Origin: Nannochloropsis oceanica | Taxonomy: Eukaryota; Sar; Eustigmatophyceae; Eustigmatales; Monodopsidaceae | DNA length: 64,000 bases | NCBI GenBank assembly: GCA_004519485.1 | Contig: CP038114.1 | Coordinates: 62,001 to 126,000 of the forward strand | Direction of reading: 5' to 3' | In this document: positions 11,325 to 22,399 of the stretch, piece by piece | Numbering within the stretch: position 1 is the stretch's first letter | How the letters are laid out: the number at the start of each line of letters is the position of its first letter | Made by a program: the position numbers and the translations under genes | The notes under the pieces: generated by a model | The model's database searches: none | What the model saw: only the letters and a program-made list of their open reading frames with translations | Told to the model about the DNA's origin: nothing

Positions 11325-11801
11325 GAGAAGGAGCGAGAGGGGGTGCCCTCGTAGAAAGGGAGGAAGGTCGCATGCGTAAGCGCAAGTGTGCTGCCCTTCC
11401 ATGGACAGAGGAAAACCAAAGTAAAATCGAAGAAAGAGAGTGTGCATGTACACTACCGGGAGGATCCTACCACGAAATAAAAATATCAGCCACGGAATTG
11501 AAAGAGGGCATCAAAATCATCAAGCAACCACCTGAAAGCTTCCATCCTGCATCCCTTTTTCGCTTAAGTGGTATGACACCTCCATTGATAGGCGTAAGAT
11601 ACATGCCAAATGTGGGGGGAGGTTGAAGCGGTAGTAGATATCTCCCGTCATAATGGGTACTTCCTTCAATATTTCTTTTCGCTCTTGTAAATGCATGTTA
11701 TCTCGTCCCCCCCCCCTGTTGTACAAAATTTTGACCTAAAGTTTGAATTAATCGCCTTTTCTCTCTGCTTCCCTGCCTCCGTCCCTTCCCTTGTTCCAGC
11801 C
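11325..11801. terminator. Shared 3' region of two converging genes
   Basis: DnaJ ends at 11324 and the acyltransferase at 11802. TGTACA occurs at 11447-11452 (3' of DnaJ) and, as a palindrome, at 11720-11725 (3' of the acyltransferase). No gene is seen in between. Confidence 0.4.
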
Positions 11802-13343
11802 CTACTCAACCGGCGTAATCGCCAGATCGCCCTCCCTCTCTCCCTCCCTCCCTCCCTCAAGCACCCGAACCGCCTCCTTCTCCAACATTCCCAGCACATT
11901 TGCCATGGCGCCTGTAACGGGGGGGGAGGAGGCAAGGGGCGAGGGCGGCGGACCGTCTTCTCCTCGTTCGTACACGGCGCGTAACCCCTCCTCGTAAGCC
12001 TCGGCCGTCGGCCACATGTACGCGTGAGGCAGCATGGTGCACTCCACCACACCTGTTCCTGTTGGTAGACCCTCAGCAGCCCAGATTTTCTCTACGCCTG
12101 AGGAATGGAGGGAGGAATGGAAGGAAGGATGAGTGGGTTGCAGCTCAGGATAGACTAACAGTGAGAAGCGGAGGGAAGAGAGGGAAGGAAGGAAGGAAGG
12201 CGGGGTGGAGGGGTAACGGGATAACGAACCTCGAAGACGGATAAGCACGACAGGAATCTTGTATTGCTGGTGCATTTTGAACATGCCCCGTTGGATCTTG
12301 CTGAGGGTAGGCGGGTTGGGGTTGCGCCGCCCCTCGAACGACAGGGCGATGGAGAGCTTGTCTTCCACGATTGCCTTGTCGACGGCGCCGTAGACGGCCT
12401 TGACGCTCTGCCCAGGGAGGCAGGAAGTGACAAAGAGGGGATGAGAAATTTTGAACCATGGAAAAAGAGAAATAGGCCGACAAGGGGAGAGAAGGGAGGA
12501 GGAGAAGGGGAGAGGGCGGCAACCGACAGACTGACGTACATCTTTGCAATACTTGTTGTCCCCCTCCTTCAGCGACGTGCTCCCTAAAATCTTAATCGGC
12601 ACACCGCCAGTCAGGGTGAAGATACCTTTGACAAGAGGGATAGAGGCGAGTTTCTCCCAGTAAATGAGACGGACGCGCTGAATCGCTTGTCGGGAAAGCG
12701 AATGGTACATGGTATGCTGGTAGGGAGGAAGGGAAGGAGGAAGGGTGGAAAAATTAGCGGTACGTTAGGAGGAGGGAAGATGGAATGGCTTGTGAGAATC
12801 TTACCTGGATGAAGAACAGATCCATAAAGGAGATGTGGTTGGACGTGAGCAGGAATTGCTCGAAGTCGATGGGTTGCGGGGGCAATTTCATTTTAATGGT
12901 GATCCAGGGAATAAATTTGAGAGCCCAGCTGGTGATCATGCATATGCTGTACACGCATCGACCTGCCAGGAGATATGCATGTATGTAGAAATATGCGTAC
13001 AACTGTCAGAGGGGACCAGGAAAAGATGAGAGCTGTGGGGAAAAGGGGAAAAGGGGGAAAGATGGCAAAATCCTAGCCCCACTTCCAACATACCTTGCGC
13101 CTTTTTCCTATCCCGGGTCACGGCGTGGATGAGCATAGCAACCGTGACGTTTGTAGCTGTGGCTCCTAAGAGGATACCAAAGACACAGGAGGCGCGGAAG
13201 AGACCCAAAGCTTGTTGCATGTAGGATTGCGGCTTAGCTGGGGGTATGGTGGACAAGGACTCGTCATCCTTGGAAGACGAGGCCGCTGCTACCGGAATGT
13301 CGCCTTCCGGCATAGATATGGCTGGCACAGAGGCGGAAGACAT
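11802..13343 (-). CDS. PlsC-type acyltransferase, likely lysophosphatidate acyltransferase
   Basis: Five minus-strand exons: 13343-13094, 12962-12805, 12716-12540, 12407-12230 and 12097-11802. All phases close, giving 352 residues. It would acylate lysophosphatidate or a related lysophospholipid, making phosphatidate-type intermediates of membrane and storage lipids. The acceptor motif is NHISFMD (the NHxxxxD catalytic pair), at the end of exon 2. Further blocks follow: a GGVPIKILG segment, a variant of the glycerophosphate-binding block (FEGRRNPNPP, where FPEGTRS is usual) and IPVVLIRLRGG. A hydrophobic segment near residue 60 (CVFGILLGATATNVTVAML) is a membrane anchor. The C-terminus carries a GGREGEREG insert. 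The start is the first Met in frame after an open upstream stretch; a longer N-terminus from an upstream exon cannot be excluded. Exact substrate is inferred from family only. Confidence 0.8.
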
Positions 13344-14007
13344 GCTGACTGCTGCCACAGTGGCTGTGTTGGGGTGGGTGCGAGAGTTTGGTTGAGTGAT
13401 TCTCACACGATTTTTGCCTTGTCGTGGGGGAAGAGAGGGGAGGGGTTGAGGAGTTGAAGTCAAGAGACTATCGTTCGGCGCAAGCCATTCCTTCAACAAG
13501 GCAGTGTGCGAAAGGAGGTGGACGTGCAAGCACCTATGCTGAAGTCTCTAAAGCATACCTGTATCGATAGCAGCAAAGGAACACGAGCAACAAGTGCAAG
13601 TTGGGTGGTAAATCCGGAGTAATTATTTTTCTGTAGTTTCCTACAATCCTAAAATTATCTCGTACAACCTATACCCGCGAACAAATGCTACTTACCAGTG
13701 CACAAGTCCGCCACGTCACAGGATAACATACGAGGGTAAGCCTTCCAACGTTGCATTGTTGCATATTCTTCCCTTATTTCTGCCGAATCTCGAATGGCTT
13801 TGACGGGACGGCAGTCAAGTCCGAGGCACACGACTTGGGCCGGGCGCATACGCTCCCCCTCCTTCAGTCTAACCACGGGTATAATTTCTTCTTTTGAGCC
13901 GTTCCATGTTACATGTGTCTCACCCTAAACAACCCCACTAAGTAATTCCCAAGGACATAAGCCCCAATAACCCGTCAAGTGACCAAGGGGGGGGGAGGTT
14001 ACAGAGC
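13344..14007. other. Region between the acyltransferase and fibrillin genes
   Basis: Both flanking genes read leftward. It holds the acyltransferase promoter and an isolated exon-like frame (13696-13924, listed separately). A G run lies near 13987-13996. Confidence 0.4.
13696..13924 (-). CDS. Orphan exon-like frame, gene unknown
   Basis: On the minus strand a good acceptor (GGTTGTTTAG) ends just before 13924, and a good donor (ACTG/GTAAGT) follows 13696. The 76 codons between are open and read as a balanced, charged peptide (IIPVVRLKEGERM, VCLGLDCRPVKAIRD, YATMQRWKAYPRM) that is unlike the low-complexity noise around it. It ends in phase 1. I found no ATG-bearing exon upstream and no acceptor downstream whose phase joins it to the acyltransferase. 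It may be an alternative 5' exon of that gene, a small separate gene or chance. Confidence 0.25.
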
Positions 14008-15471
14008 TCATGCTGTCCTCCCCTCCGCCCACCGTCCTGCCCCGCCCTCCCGGACAAACACAAACACACTCCCCTTTCCGCCTATTCCCCCTGGCGAACG
14101 GCCAATCCTGATTTTATCGTCGACGTAAGTGCTTTCAATCCACCCCACGTTGGGACTGTTTGGGAAGTCCAGCTGAGATGGAGGGAGGATAGAAGGAAAA
14201 CGAAAAGAGACGCAAGTGGGTTACATATTATTGAGGCAAGCTTTTCATGTGGCAACCACCTGACTCTTTAACATGTCTTTCGCCCTTACCTTAGTCCCTC
14301 CTCCAACTGCTCCTCCCTCCCTCCCCTCGCTCTCCTCCCTCCCTCCCTCCCTTACCTTTGGCAGTGACAGCTGCTTTCCCACCTCCATTCCGAAAAGCGT
14401 TATGGGCTCAAACCCCGCGCTCTTGAATGTGAGCGATAGCCTGGAAGGGGAGAGGACCTCCGAGGAGGCCTCCACACGGAGTCGTGCCATGCTATCTCCG
14501 AATTTACCTAGTAGGGGAAAGAAGGAGAGTTGACTCGCGCCTTGGCTTAGCTCCACCACGTTGGCAATGCTTGCGCCGTTGGGAGAGATGTTTTGGTAGA
14601 CCTTGCCGATGACGGCGATGGGAACCAAGCCCAGGACGAGGACGTCTAGGGCGTCTATGAGGATGGCAAGGAAAGAGAGGTTGGAAGGCAGTGTGTGAAT
14701 GCTGTTCCAATGGCCAGCTTGAAAAAAACACCTTTTACTCAGGCTTATGATACTTTTAACTCACACTCTTCCTCAGTTTTTCCTTGTTCCCTAGATCCCC
14801 TCCCTTTCTCTTCCTATTTCCTGTCCTTTTACCTGTATAGATAAGTCTCCACGTTCCCGAAAGCGGCGACGTTCCGTGGGAGAAGGACTCGGTGGGACGA
14901 GGGTTGGGATTAATTGCTTCCAAGTCACGCAGCGTGTCCTCTATGTCCTCCCTATCAGACTCCGATACGGAAAATCCTTTATTTTGCCCGACGAGGAGGA
15001 GGAGGAGTTCTTGCTGGAGTTCCATCAAAGTGGTTTTACTGGCCGTGGCGTCTACCACGTCGGTCACTTGCTCGACTTCATCCGCGTAATTGTCGTCGCT
15101 GCTGTCACTTGGCCAGTCAGGCTGATCACTGGCAGCGGCGAGGAGGAAAGCTGGTGATGAAGTCCGTGCTACTGTGCGGTGGTGCAGCGAGACAGCTGGT
15201 GTGTGTGGGATGGGGTGGGGCAGAGGAAAGGGAGTGAACGATAGTCGCAATTTAGACTGTAGGAAAATGTGCCAAGCATCCAAAGACAGAATAATTATGA
15301 ATATTTATTCCAGTATGTACAAGCACACGTTGTACATCCTTGCGAGTGCTTACATGCGCTTGGACGAGCCCTCAACGACGCGGGCTTGGAGGGGGATAAT
15401 AGAAAAGCGTGCGCAGCGGCCAAAATCAATACGAAAAGCACTCCAACGCGGCGCATGCCCATCATTATCAT
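14008..15471 (-). CDS. Plastid lipid-associated protein (PAP/fibrillin family), plastid-targeted
   Basis: Four minus-strand exons: 15471-15354, 15195-14833, 14654-14356 and 14172-14008; phases close, 314 residues. Fibrillins bind lipids or quinones in plastoglobules and thylakoids. Exon 1 is a targeting exon: a hydrophobic signal peptide (GVLFVLILAAAHAF) with AHAF at the cleavage site, then a Ser/Arg-rich transit-like stretch. The domain begins in exon 2 with the helical LLLLVGQNKGF segment, then GTWRLIYT and, across the splice, DALDVLVLG, the family's WxLLYT...L signature. The last exon has the typical C-terminal block (GWIESTYVDDKIRIGRSPGG, then SVFVFVRE). The gene is divergent from riboflavin synthase, 287 bases away. 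Subfamily and ligand cannot be told. Confidence 0.88.
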
Positions 15472-15758
15472 GACGACGGTATGTATAATGGCCTGTATTA
15501 GGATGTGGGCTGTCGTTGACAGCGTGGGACATGAGATTGGGTCTAAAAAAGCGAGCAAGAGTGCATCACCACAAGCTTGGTTCAATTAAGTCGAGGGTCG
15601 AGCAGGCTATTCTCTTGCTTCACTCATACCTGCATTTTTGGCTCTTTACGACAGAATCCAAGCACGTAGACAACAATTTCTAAGACGTTTGACATCCTTA
15701 CGCACGATTATCTCTAGCAGGCCGCGACGCCCATCCTAGCCTAATCCACTCAACTTTA
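15472..15758. promoter_or_regulatory. Putative bidirectional promoter of two plastid-protein genes
   Basis: The start codons of fibrillin (minus) and riboflavin synthase (plus) are 287 bases apart, head to head. No clear TATA box or known operator is visible, so the call rests on the geometry. Confidence 0.5.
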
Positions 15759-18039
15759 ATGCCGGAACGCAGACCTCCCCGATGTCGCCTCCCCCTCCTC
15801 ATTCTGCCCGTCCTCCTCCCCGTCGTCATTGTCCTACTCAGCCTTTTACCCAGATTCGACGCTTTCCGCTTGCCTACATACACTTCCTTTTCCTCCAGTG
15901 CCAGTACTGCCACGCGCCAATCCTCTTCCGCCACTGTCATCAGTCCCATCTCTCGAGCCACCTTGGCAGGACGACAGAGAGGGAAGGCCCTGGCCGTCTT
16001 CTCGGGCATTGTCGAGCAAATGGGGACTGTGAAAGGTGTGCAGCTCAAGGAAATGGTACTTTGGAGTGGGGATACGGGAAAAGGTGTGTGGGATGCTGCA
16101 GAGAGGGTTGTGTTTGGGGGTGGGTGGGGTGGGTAGGGAGGAGAGGGTAGGAGGTCGTTTTGATGGGGAGGTAGGAAGGAGACGAGGCTAACAATAAGTT
16201 CCTGATGACATGCAAGTGCTTTGTGTGTGTGGGAGGAGCTGCTCGATCGAATTATTTCTCTGCACGCAACCCCCCCGTCTTCTTTCCTCGCACCACCTAC
16301 CCAAGCATTCCTTCCCTTCCATCACTGCCACACAACACAGGCATGGAACTGACCATCACAGATGCAGGAACTGTTCTATCCGACGCCTATGAGGGCTGCA
16401 GCATCGCAGTCAATGGCGTTTGTCTCACCGTCGTCACCTTTACACGTACGTCCTTCCTCTTTTTCCCTCCTCATATCATTTTATCCTAATCCCCTTCACT
16501 CCTTTATCGACTTTTTTTTTTTTTTTTTTTTTCATTCTATTGGATTCCTTTTCTTTCGTTTCTTTTTCCATCCATAGGAATCATCTATCCGCCACCCTGA
16601 AATTTCCTCCGCTCTTCCCTTGCATATAGCGGACACCTTCACAGTAGGCGTTGCGCCCGAGTCCATCCGCCGGACCAATCTCGGGGCACTGTCAGCGGGC
16701 CACAAGGTCAACCTGGAACGGTAAATAATCTTAAGAATATTAAAATTCAAAAGAGGACATGCTCACCAAAACCTCGTTCCCTCCCGCCCTCCTTTCCTTT
16801 CCCTGGTAGGAGCCTGCCGGCCGACGGCCGGAATTCAGGACACATGGTGCAAGGGCACGTGGACGAGACCGGGGAAATACTCAGCAAAACCGTGGAGGGC
16901 GACTCGCTTTGGGTCAAGGTCAAAGCCTCGCCCGCGATCTTGCCGTACATCGTGGAGAAAGGGTAAGGAAGGCAAAAGGGAGTCGGAAGGAGGGGAAGCA
17001 AGAGTGTGGGGGATGCACGGCTTTGATCCCCGTGTCAGGAGCGTGATGGCATTTGCACGAGGTTTGAGAATGATGAGCCCTGGCTGGTTTACTTCATTCG
17101 TTCTGATTAATTGACTTCCCTTCCTTCCAATTTCGACAGGTACATCGCGGTGGACGGGACAAGTCTGACGGTCTGTGAGGTGGATCGGACAGAGGGCTGG
17201 TTCACGTTCATGCTCATCGCCTACACCCAGAAGCACATCATTATTCCGCATAAGGGCGTAGGAGACAGGTAGGTTGAGTCTTTCCACAACCCCCATCGAT
17301 CTCGAAAGTCGCTTGCTTCTCATTTAAGCTATATTATCTTCTAGCTTTCATATTTTTCTAAATCAACGCGTCGGTGGCTTTTTGAGCTTTTCCCCCCTAT
17401 TTCCTTATGCTGCGTGCCGTGACACACGAAAAGTGACACAAATTATAATCCATTAAAATAGGGTAAACCTGGAGGTAGATGTGCTCGCTAAGTACGTGGA
17501 ACGGTCCATGGGCGCCACCCTGGAGGCCTTGCGGGTGGAGATCAAGATGTTGCAAGACAAGGTGTGTTGGTGGGGATGGGGGGCAGGTGTGAGAGACTTG
17601 ATAATGATAATTCAAAGGAGCCATGGCCAGCCAACAGCGACTGGCCGCTGGCGTATTTCATGGCATTCTAGAGATGCCATCGTTGTGTTGATGCGAAGGT
17701 TGGAGAAACGGGTCCAGAATGAAAATTTTGAGGCGTGACATGGAACAATTTGTTCGTTTTTAACGAGTAACATTCCTAGACTCGGAGTAAGGGGCCTCAT
17801 CTCAGGCTGTGGCTTATTCTGTATATCACTTCAGTACTTCACCCACCTCATGTGTAATTCAAGCACGCTTATCATAAGTTATCTCTGGTTTTGTACCTGG
17901 TCACAACACAACTCATCTTCGTCCTCACACTCACAGTCTCATTCGATCCATCCAATATCACTTTCCCCCATTTACATCTCAAACTTTCTCTTTCGCCCTC
18001 AAGGTGGCTAGGCTGGAAGCGGGGGGAGGGTCATCGTAG
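15759..18039 (+). CDS. Riboflavin synthase (alpha-type), plastid-targeted
   Basis: Seven exons: 15759-16083, 16341-16445, 16630-16720, 16810-16962, 17140-17268, 17462-17561 and 18004-18039; phases close at all six junctions, 312 residues. The enzyme dismutates two 6,7-dimethyl-8-ribityllumazine molecules to riboflavin. The N-terminus is a signal peptide (LLILPVLLPVVIVLLSLLP) followed by RFDAF, a two-part plastid signal. Two lumazine-binding barrels follow: the first starts VFSGIVEQMGTV and holds SIAVNGVCLTV and VGVAPESIRRTNL; the second starts GHMVQGHVDETG and holds YIAVDGTSLTV and VNLEVDVLAKYVER. The C-terminal helix (EALRVEIKMLQDKVARLEAG) completes well only if a 442-base last intron is removed; reading through instead gives an unrelated 59-residue tail ending at 17738. 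A 21-T run lies in intron 2 (about 16512-16532). Confidence 0.92.
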
Positions 18040-18689
18040 TGATGAGGAGGAGGGGTGAAGATTCAAATACAAAAAGACGGGAAAAAGAAACAAATAGAAA
18101 GAATTTAAAGATGATGACATGCTATGTGGTTTTTGTGGTCACACTTGCCCACAAGTTCAATTAATCCTCCAAAGGCCCCCGGTAGATCGAAAAAGTCGGC
18201 AGATCGATGGCTTTCTTGGCACACATCGTCCACCATTATTCCATGAATGGTGCGTGGAATAGATGCCAGCACTCAAACCAACGGCTTTAAACAGCTCAAG
18301 TGAAATGTAAAGCTGCTTTTACGCAAAAGCCTGTCTCCGGGCGCAGTCAGTTATGTTCCCGACAACTCGCCAAGGCTGACGAATTCGAAGCACTCGACTG
18401 CCCTTTACCTGCCTTTTTATATCAGAGCACATTTCTCCTCTACATGTACAGGCTTTTGCAACACTATGCATTGGTTGGCAGGCTGGCGGTGCTCCTGGCT
18501 GGGCTTCGAATCGTCATTTTCTTTTCTGTCCAACACGAGAGTGGCCTGCACGACCTGCCCGTGTTCGCATTCATTATCCAGTCTACCCACCTCCTTATGT
18601 ACACCACCTTCTAAATCTTGGTGGCGCTTAGATAGGTGGGCCGACTTATGCGCTTGTCTTTGCAATTTACCAACACGCCACCACACCAC
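18040..18689. other. Intergenic region 5' of the PPPDE gene
   Basis: Contains the 3' UTR of riboflavin synthase and the promoter of the next gene. A 100-codon frame at 18300-18614 lacks an ATG start and any recognisable domain, so it is not called. Confidence 0.45.
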
Positions 18690-19605
18690 ATGCCCACAGC
18701 GATTCACAGTCATTCCACATCCATGTCCGCCTCAATTTCCGGTGGAGGAGGGGAAGAGGAAGCCCCTCGATTCAAAGTGCAGCTTGCTGTATATGACTTG
18801 TCGCAAGGCATGGCTCGGCAGCTCGGCCCCACACTCTTGGGTATGGAGATCGAAGCCATCTACCACACCGGAATCGTGGTATATGGCAAGGAGCACTTTT
18901 TTGGCGGAGGGATTGTGTCAGTGCCCCACGAGGAGTTCATGGCCTCATATCACATGCAACCTTTTCAGATTCTGGAATTGGGAGAGACAGAGGTGGGCGA
19001 GGAGCTTTTCAATGAGTTTTTGCAGGAGGTCAGCCCACGGTTCACGGCGGAGACGTATGGTGAGTAAAAAGAGAAAGTGAAGGTGGGAGGCAAGGAGGAC
19101 GAGTGTCGCCCATAGTGGTAGATTGTTTATGGCAAGTCATCGTCTTTACTGATTTTCATGTACATTCCATTAACCTGACCATTCCTTCTTTCCTTTCTTC
19201 CCCCTCGCCCTCCCTCCCCAAGATCTGATGAGCTGGAACTGCAATAACTTCAGCAACGAAGCCGCGCTTTTCCTCCTGGGTGACGGGATTCCAGCCCACA
19301 TCCTCGCCCTACCCGAACAAGTTTTTTCCTCCCCCCTCGGCGCCCTCCTTCGTCCCGCTATCGAACAAATGCAGGGCGCCATGCGCCCCGCCGTCCCCGG
19401 CTTTCATTTCGAGTCTTACGAAGGAGGGAGAGGAGCTAGGGAGGGAGCGGGGGGGGGGCAGGCGGGGCATCATCACATCAACAACCCCCCTCCACTTGTC
19501 CCCCCGCACCACATGTCGCCGCAAGCGCCCTTACCGGCAGTACCACTAAACAATCCTTGGGCGAATATGCGCGCAGCTTCTACAACGACGACAACAACCA
19601 GCACC

Positions 19606-19644
<39 letters not shown>

Positions 19645-20622
19645 GGCACTGCTGCTGTCCCGGTGACCACTGGCAAGCAACAAGATATCTCAGCGCCCGT
19701 TGAATCCGTCCTCGCCCGCCACGACAAACCTCTTTTATCCATCGACCCTCCGGCTGTTTTGAAGCAAACCGTCAGCACTGTCATCACCAAGCTCAAGACA
19801 CTCTCCACTGCTGCTGTTACCGAGGAAGGGAAGGAAGACGTGCCCCTCTTCTCCCCCGACGACATCGCCTTGCTCGAAGCTACCGAAGCCATAATCCTCC
19901 AACCTCTCACCCCCCTTCCTCACTCCCTCGCCTCCCTCCTCCTCCGCACTCTCCTTCCCCCCTGGCCTGTGAAGGCCGAGTTCTTTTCCCTCTCCCTCCT
20001 TCGGCCCCTCTTCCTCCGCCCCACCTTCCCGACCCCCGCATTGCTGGATCATCTCCTGGCCAAATTTTCTGGTGTCCCTTCGTCCTTCCCTTCCTCGTCT
20101 TCTTCCTCGTTCTCCTCCCCTTCCTCGGTCGTCATTGCCTTTTCCGGGCTTAGCAATGTCTGCGCGCACAAAGCAGGGTGTAAGCTGCTTCTCCATCCCT
20201 CCCGCGCGACCTTGGCAACAGATGCAGCGGTGGCAGCGCTGCTAGATGATCGACCAGCAGTAAGGCAAATGGCAGCAGCGTTCCTCGCCAACATTGCCTT
20301 GGGTATGCAGGGAGGGAGGGAGGGAGGGGGGGAAGGAGCGAAGGAGGAAGGATTGTCGGATGTGGTAGTGCAGATGGTATGCGGGACGCTTGAGGGTTTG
20401 AGGGAGGATGAAGACATGACCTCGGTGTTCAGAAGGCTGCTGTGTGCGGGGAGGATGGTGAAGAAGGGAGGGAGGGAGGCGGGGGCATTGGTGGTGTCCC
20501 TGGGGTTTGACGAGTTGCTGAAGGAGGTGGGGAGGGAGGGAGGGAAGAAGGGGGGGGTGGGGAAGCAGGTGCAAGAGTTGGCGAGGGAAATACTGCAGAT
20601 GGTGGAGGAGGGGAGCAAGTAG
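18690..20622 (+). CDS. PPPDE/DeSI-type thiol peptidase fused to a helical C-terminal (PUL-like) domain
   Basis: Exons 18690-19059 and 19223-20622 (TATG/GTGAGT, CCCCAAG; phase 1), 589 residues. PPPDE proteins are cysteine isopeptidases that remove SUMO or ubiquitin. The fold starts at VQLAVYDLSQGMARQL; the catalytic His is in IYHTGIVVYG (about His59) and the catalytic Cys in SWNCNNFSN (about Cys130), split by the only intron. A Pro/Ser/Thr linker with poly-Thr and poly-Ser (AGC repeats) follows. Residues about 270-585 are helical and repeat-like (FSGLSNVCAHKAGCKLLL, RQMAAAFLANIALG, SLGFDELLKEV), which matches the PUL domain that binds Cdc48/p97 in other proteins. Inserts rich in GGREGG interrupt the domain. 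The start could also be the Met at 18723. The peptidase call is firm; PUL is by pattern. Confidence 0.85.
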
Positions 20623-20912
20623 GGAGGATGAAGAGGGAATAGAGGGATGGGTGGAAGGGAGGCAAAAAGGGGTTGATAGAAGAAAAGAAAGGCCAGGAAC
20701 CTGAGGAAAACGGGTTTCATAAAATGCATGCTCAACCGAAAAATTCTTAGTCTAACTTTCCGTCAACAAATCAAGTTGACGCCCGTCATCCGTTTTCTTC
20801 AAATCTCCAATTCGTAACGGAACTCTCTTTCCCCCCCCGGCTAGTTTACTCTACTGATATCAAATACACATTTTATTTTTGCGCTTTCTCCTGCTTCTCG
20901 CACGGACTCCCC
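20623..20912. terminator. Short shared 3' region of converging genes
   Basis: 290 bases between the stops of the PPPDE gene and the SET gene. AAATGCATGC occurs near 20722. No gene. Confidence 0.4.
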
Positions 20913-22166
20913 TCATTTTTCCTCCATTCCGACCACCACTGCCTGCCCCATCGCGATCGCCGCAGTCACAACCACCCTGTACGTCTCCCTTTCTCCTTCC
21001 CTTCCTCCCTCTCTCTCGACTCGGATATTCGCACCGCCCTCCTCGCCCTTCCTCCTCGCTCCTCCACCAAATAGGAGGCGTATTGGCCAGGTCTCCTTCA
21101 TCTCCTCCCCTCCCTTCTTCCTCTCCTCCCTATCTTTCCCTCCTATCCCAAAGCCCGTCAAGTCAACCGACGCCGACCCCTGCGCGACGCCCGGCGCCAG
21201 CACCACAACAAATGCCTGGGACTTCCGCACCTCTAGGCACTGCTGCTCCCCCTCCTGCTGCAGGTGCTGCTGTGGAGCCTGAGGTAGTTGGATGTCCCTC
21301 AACAGTACTTCACCTGACGCCCACGCCTTGGTCGCCACGGCCTTGCATCCACCCTCTTCGTCAAACGTGACCTCTATCCCTACCTCGTCCTCCCCTCCTT
21401 TGCTCACTCCCCCCTCCGCCTCGTACCCCCTCGAATGCTGCGACCGGAGGTCTAAAAAGTATACCTCCGGGTGTTCTGCCAGATAAGAAGCAATTACATA
21501 GGGCTCCGCCATCGCAAATCTCGGCAATGCCTGCTCAAATCTTAGATACCGGAAGCCCTTTATCGCACCTAGGCACCCGCTCGCCCCGCATTGACAAAGG
21601 GAAATCGCCGCGTCCCCAGCGTCGAATTCAAACAGATTGTAATCACAGGTAAGTTCTTCGCCCGTAGCAATGCCACGCAGGGCTTTCATCCCGTAGGTGA
21701 GCTCCTTATTTGTACAGGCTGTGACGAAGGAGGAAGTGTTGGGGTCGCATCCATGATTCATAAACGCGTCGTACGTATACAGCTGCCGCTTGCCCGGTAG
21801 GTCAGATTGAACGACCGAGTGCTCTTGCATGTCGAGGATGTACTCTTCTCCTGAGCCGGTGAGTCGTAAAGTAACCTTGCCCGCAGCGATGTCTGGCACG
21901 TAGATGCAAGACGTGATGTACAGCGTTTCGCCCGCCTGAAATGATCGCGTGGCAAATAGCCCGAGGCCAAAGGCGTTGGGACGGATTGCTACTCCCGGCG
22001 GCATAGTGGCCTCGACGCACAAGGGCAGGCTTGCGTTTGTGGGGCTGTCGCTGGTGCTAGTGCCGGTGCTGCTGGTGCTGGTACTGATTTCCACCCCTTT
22101 TTCTTCCTCGAAAATGGTCGGTGGGGAAGTGGGACCGGTAACATGCTTCTGAATGGTGGTGATCAT
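20913..22166 (-). CDS. SET-domain protein, likely protein lysine methyltransferase
   Basis: A single minus-strand exon of 417 residues from ATG at 22166. It would transfer methyl from S-adenosylmethionine to lysine on histones or other proteins. The SET motifs are in order: GLGLFATRSFQAGETL (about 67-82), then the knot-forming NHGCDPN (137-143) and GEELTCDYNLFEF (169-181) with the conserved YN-type pair. A post-SET-like cysteine cluster, CQCGASGCLG (191-200), probably binds zinc. The C-terminal half is less conserved, with Gln-rich and GREGGREG stretches, ending in a small beta-like piece. The frame stays open upstream to 22472, but that part overlaps the divergent PPR gene, so MITT at 22166 is preferred. 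Substrate is unknown. Confidence 0.85.
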   Translation of the reverse strand: MITTIQKHVTGPTSPPTIFEEEKGVEISTSTSSTGTSTSDSPTNASLPLCVEATMPPGVAIRPNAFGLGLFATRSFQAGETLYITSCIYVPDIAAGKVTLRLTGSGEEYILDMQEHSVVQSDLPGKRQLYTYDAFMNHGCDPNTSSFVTACTNKELTYGMKALRGIATGEELTCDYNLFEFDAGDAAISLCQCGASGCLGAIKGFRYLRFEQALPRFAMAEPYVIASYLAEHPEVYFLDLRSQHSRGYEAEGGVSKGGEDEVGIEVTFDEEGGCKAVATKAWASGEVLLRDIQLPQAPQQHLQQEGEQQCLEVRKSQAFVVVLAPGVAQGSASVDLTGFGIGGKDREERKKGGEEMKETWPIRLLFGGGARRKGEEGGANIRVEREGGREGERETYRVVVTAAIAMGQAVVVGMEEK

Positions 22167-22399
22167 GGCTGTAGGAAAACGGTAAAAAGGGGCAATTGTT
22201 GTGGTGTGTTGAGAGTTCGGGTAGTCGAAGTGCAGATGATGGCACGAACTTCGAAAAAGAGCACGCCTCGGGCCTCGCCTCGCCCAAAGGCGATTTTTGA
22301 TGACTATGGGAGTCTCGATTGCAGCAGACCGTGAATGTATCCAGGGCCGCACACTCAACACACTTACACCTTCTCCACCCACATACACAGGCCGGCCGC
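22167..22399. promoter_or_regulatory. Putative bidirectional promoter of SET and PPR genes
   Basis: Only 233 bases separate two head-to-head start codons. No recognised element is visible; the call rests on spacing. Confidence 0.45.

Noticed and set aside
17562-17738. Read-through end of riboflavin synthase without the last intron
   Set aside because: The 59-residue tail is unlike any relative, while splicing to 18004 gives a natural coiled-coil end (KVARLEAG).
18300-18614. 105-codon frame upstream of the PPPDE gene
   Set aside because: No ATG start, no domain, and it lies where the promoter should be.
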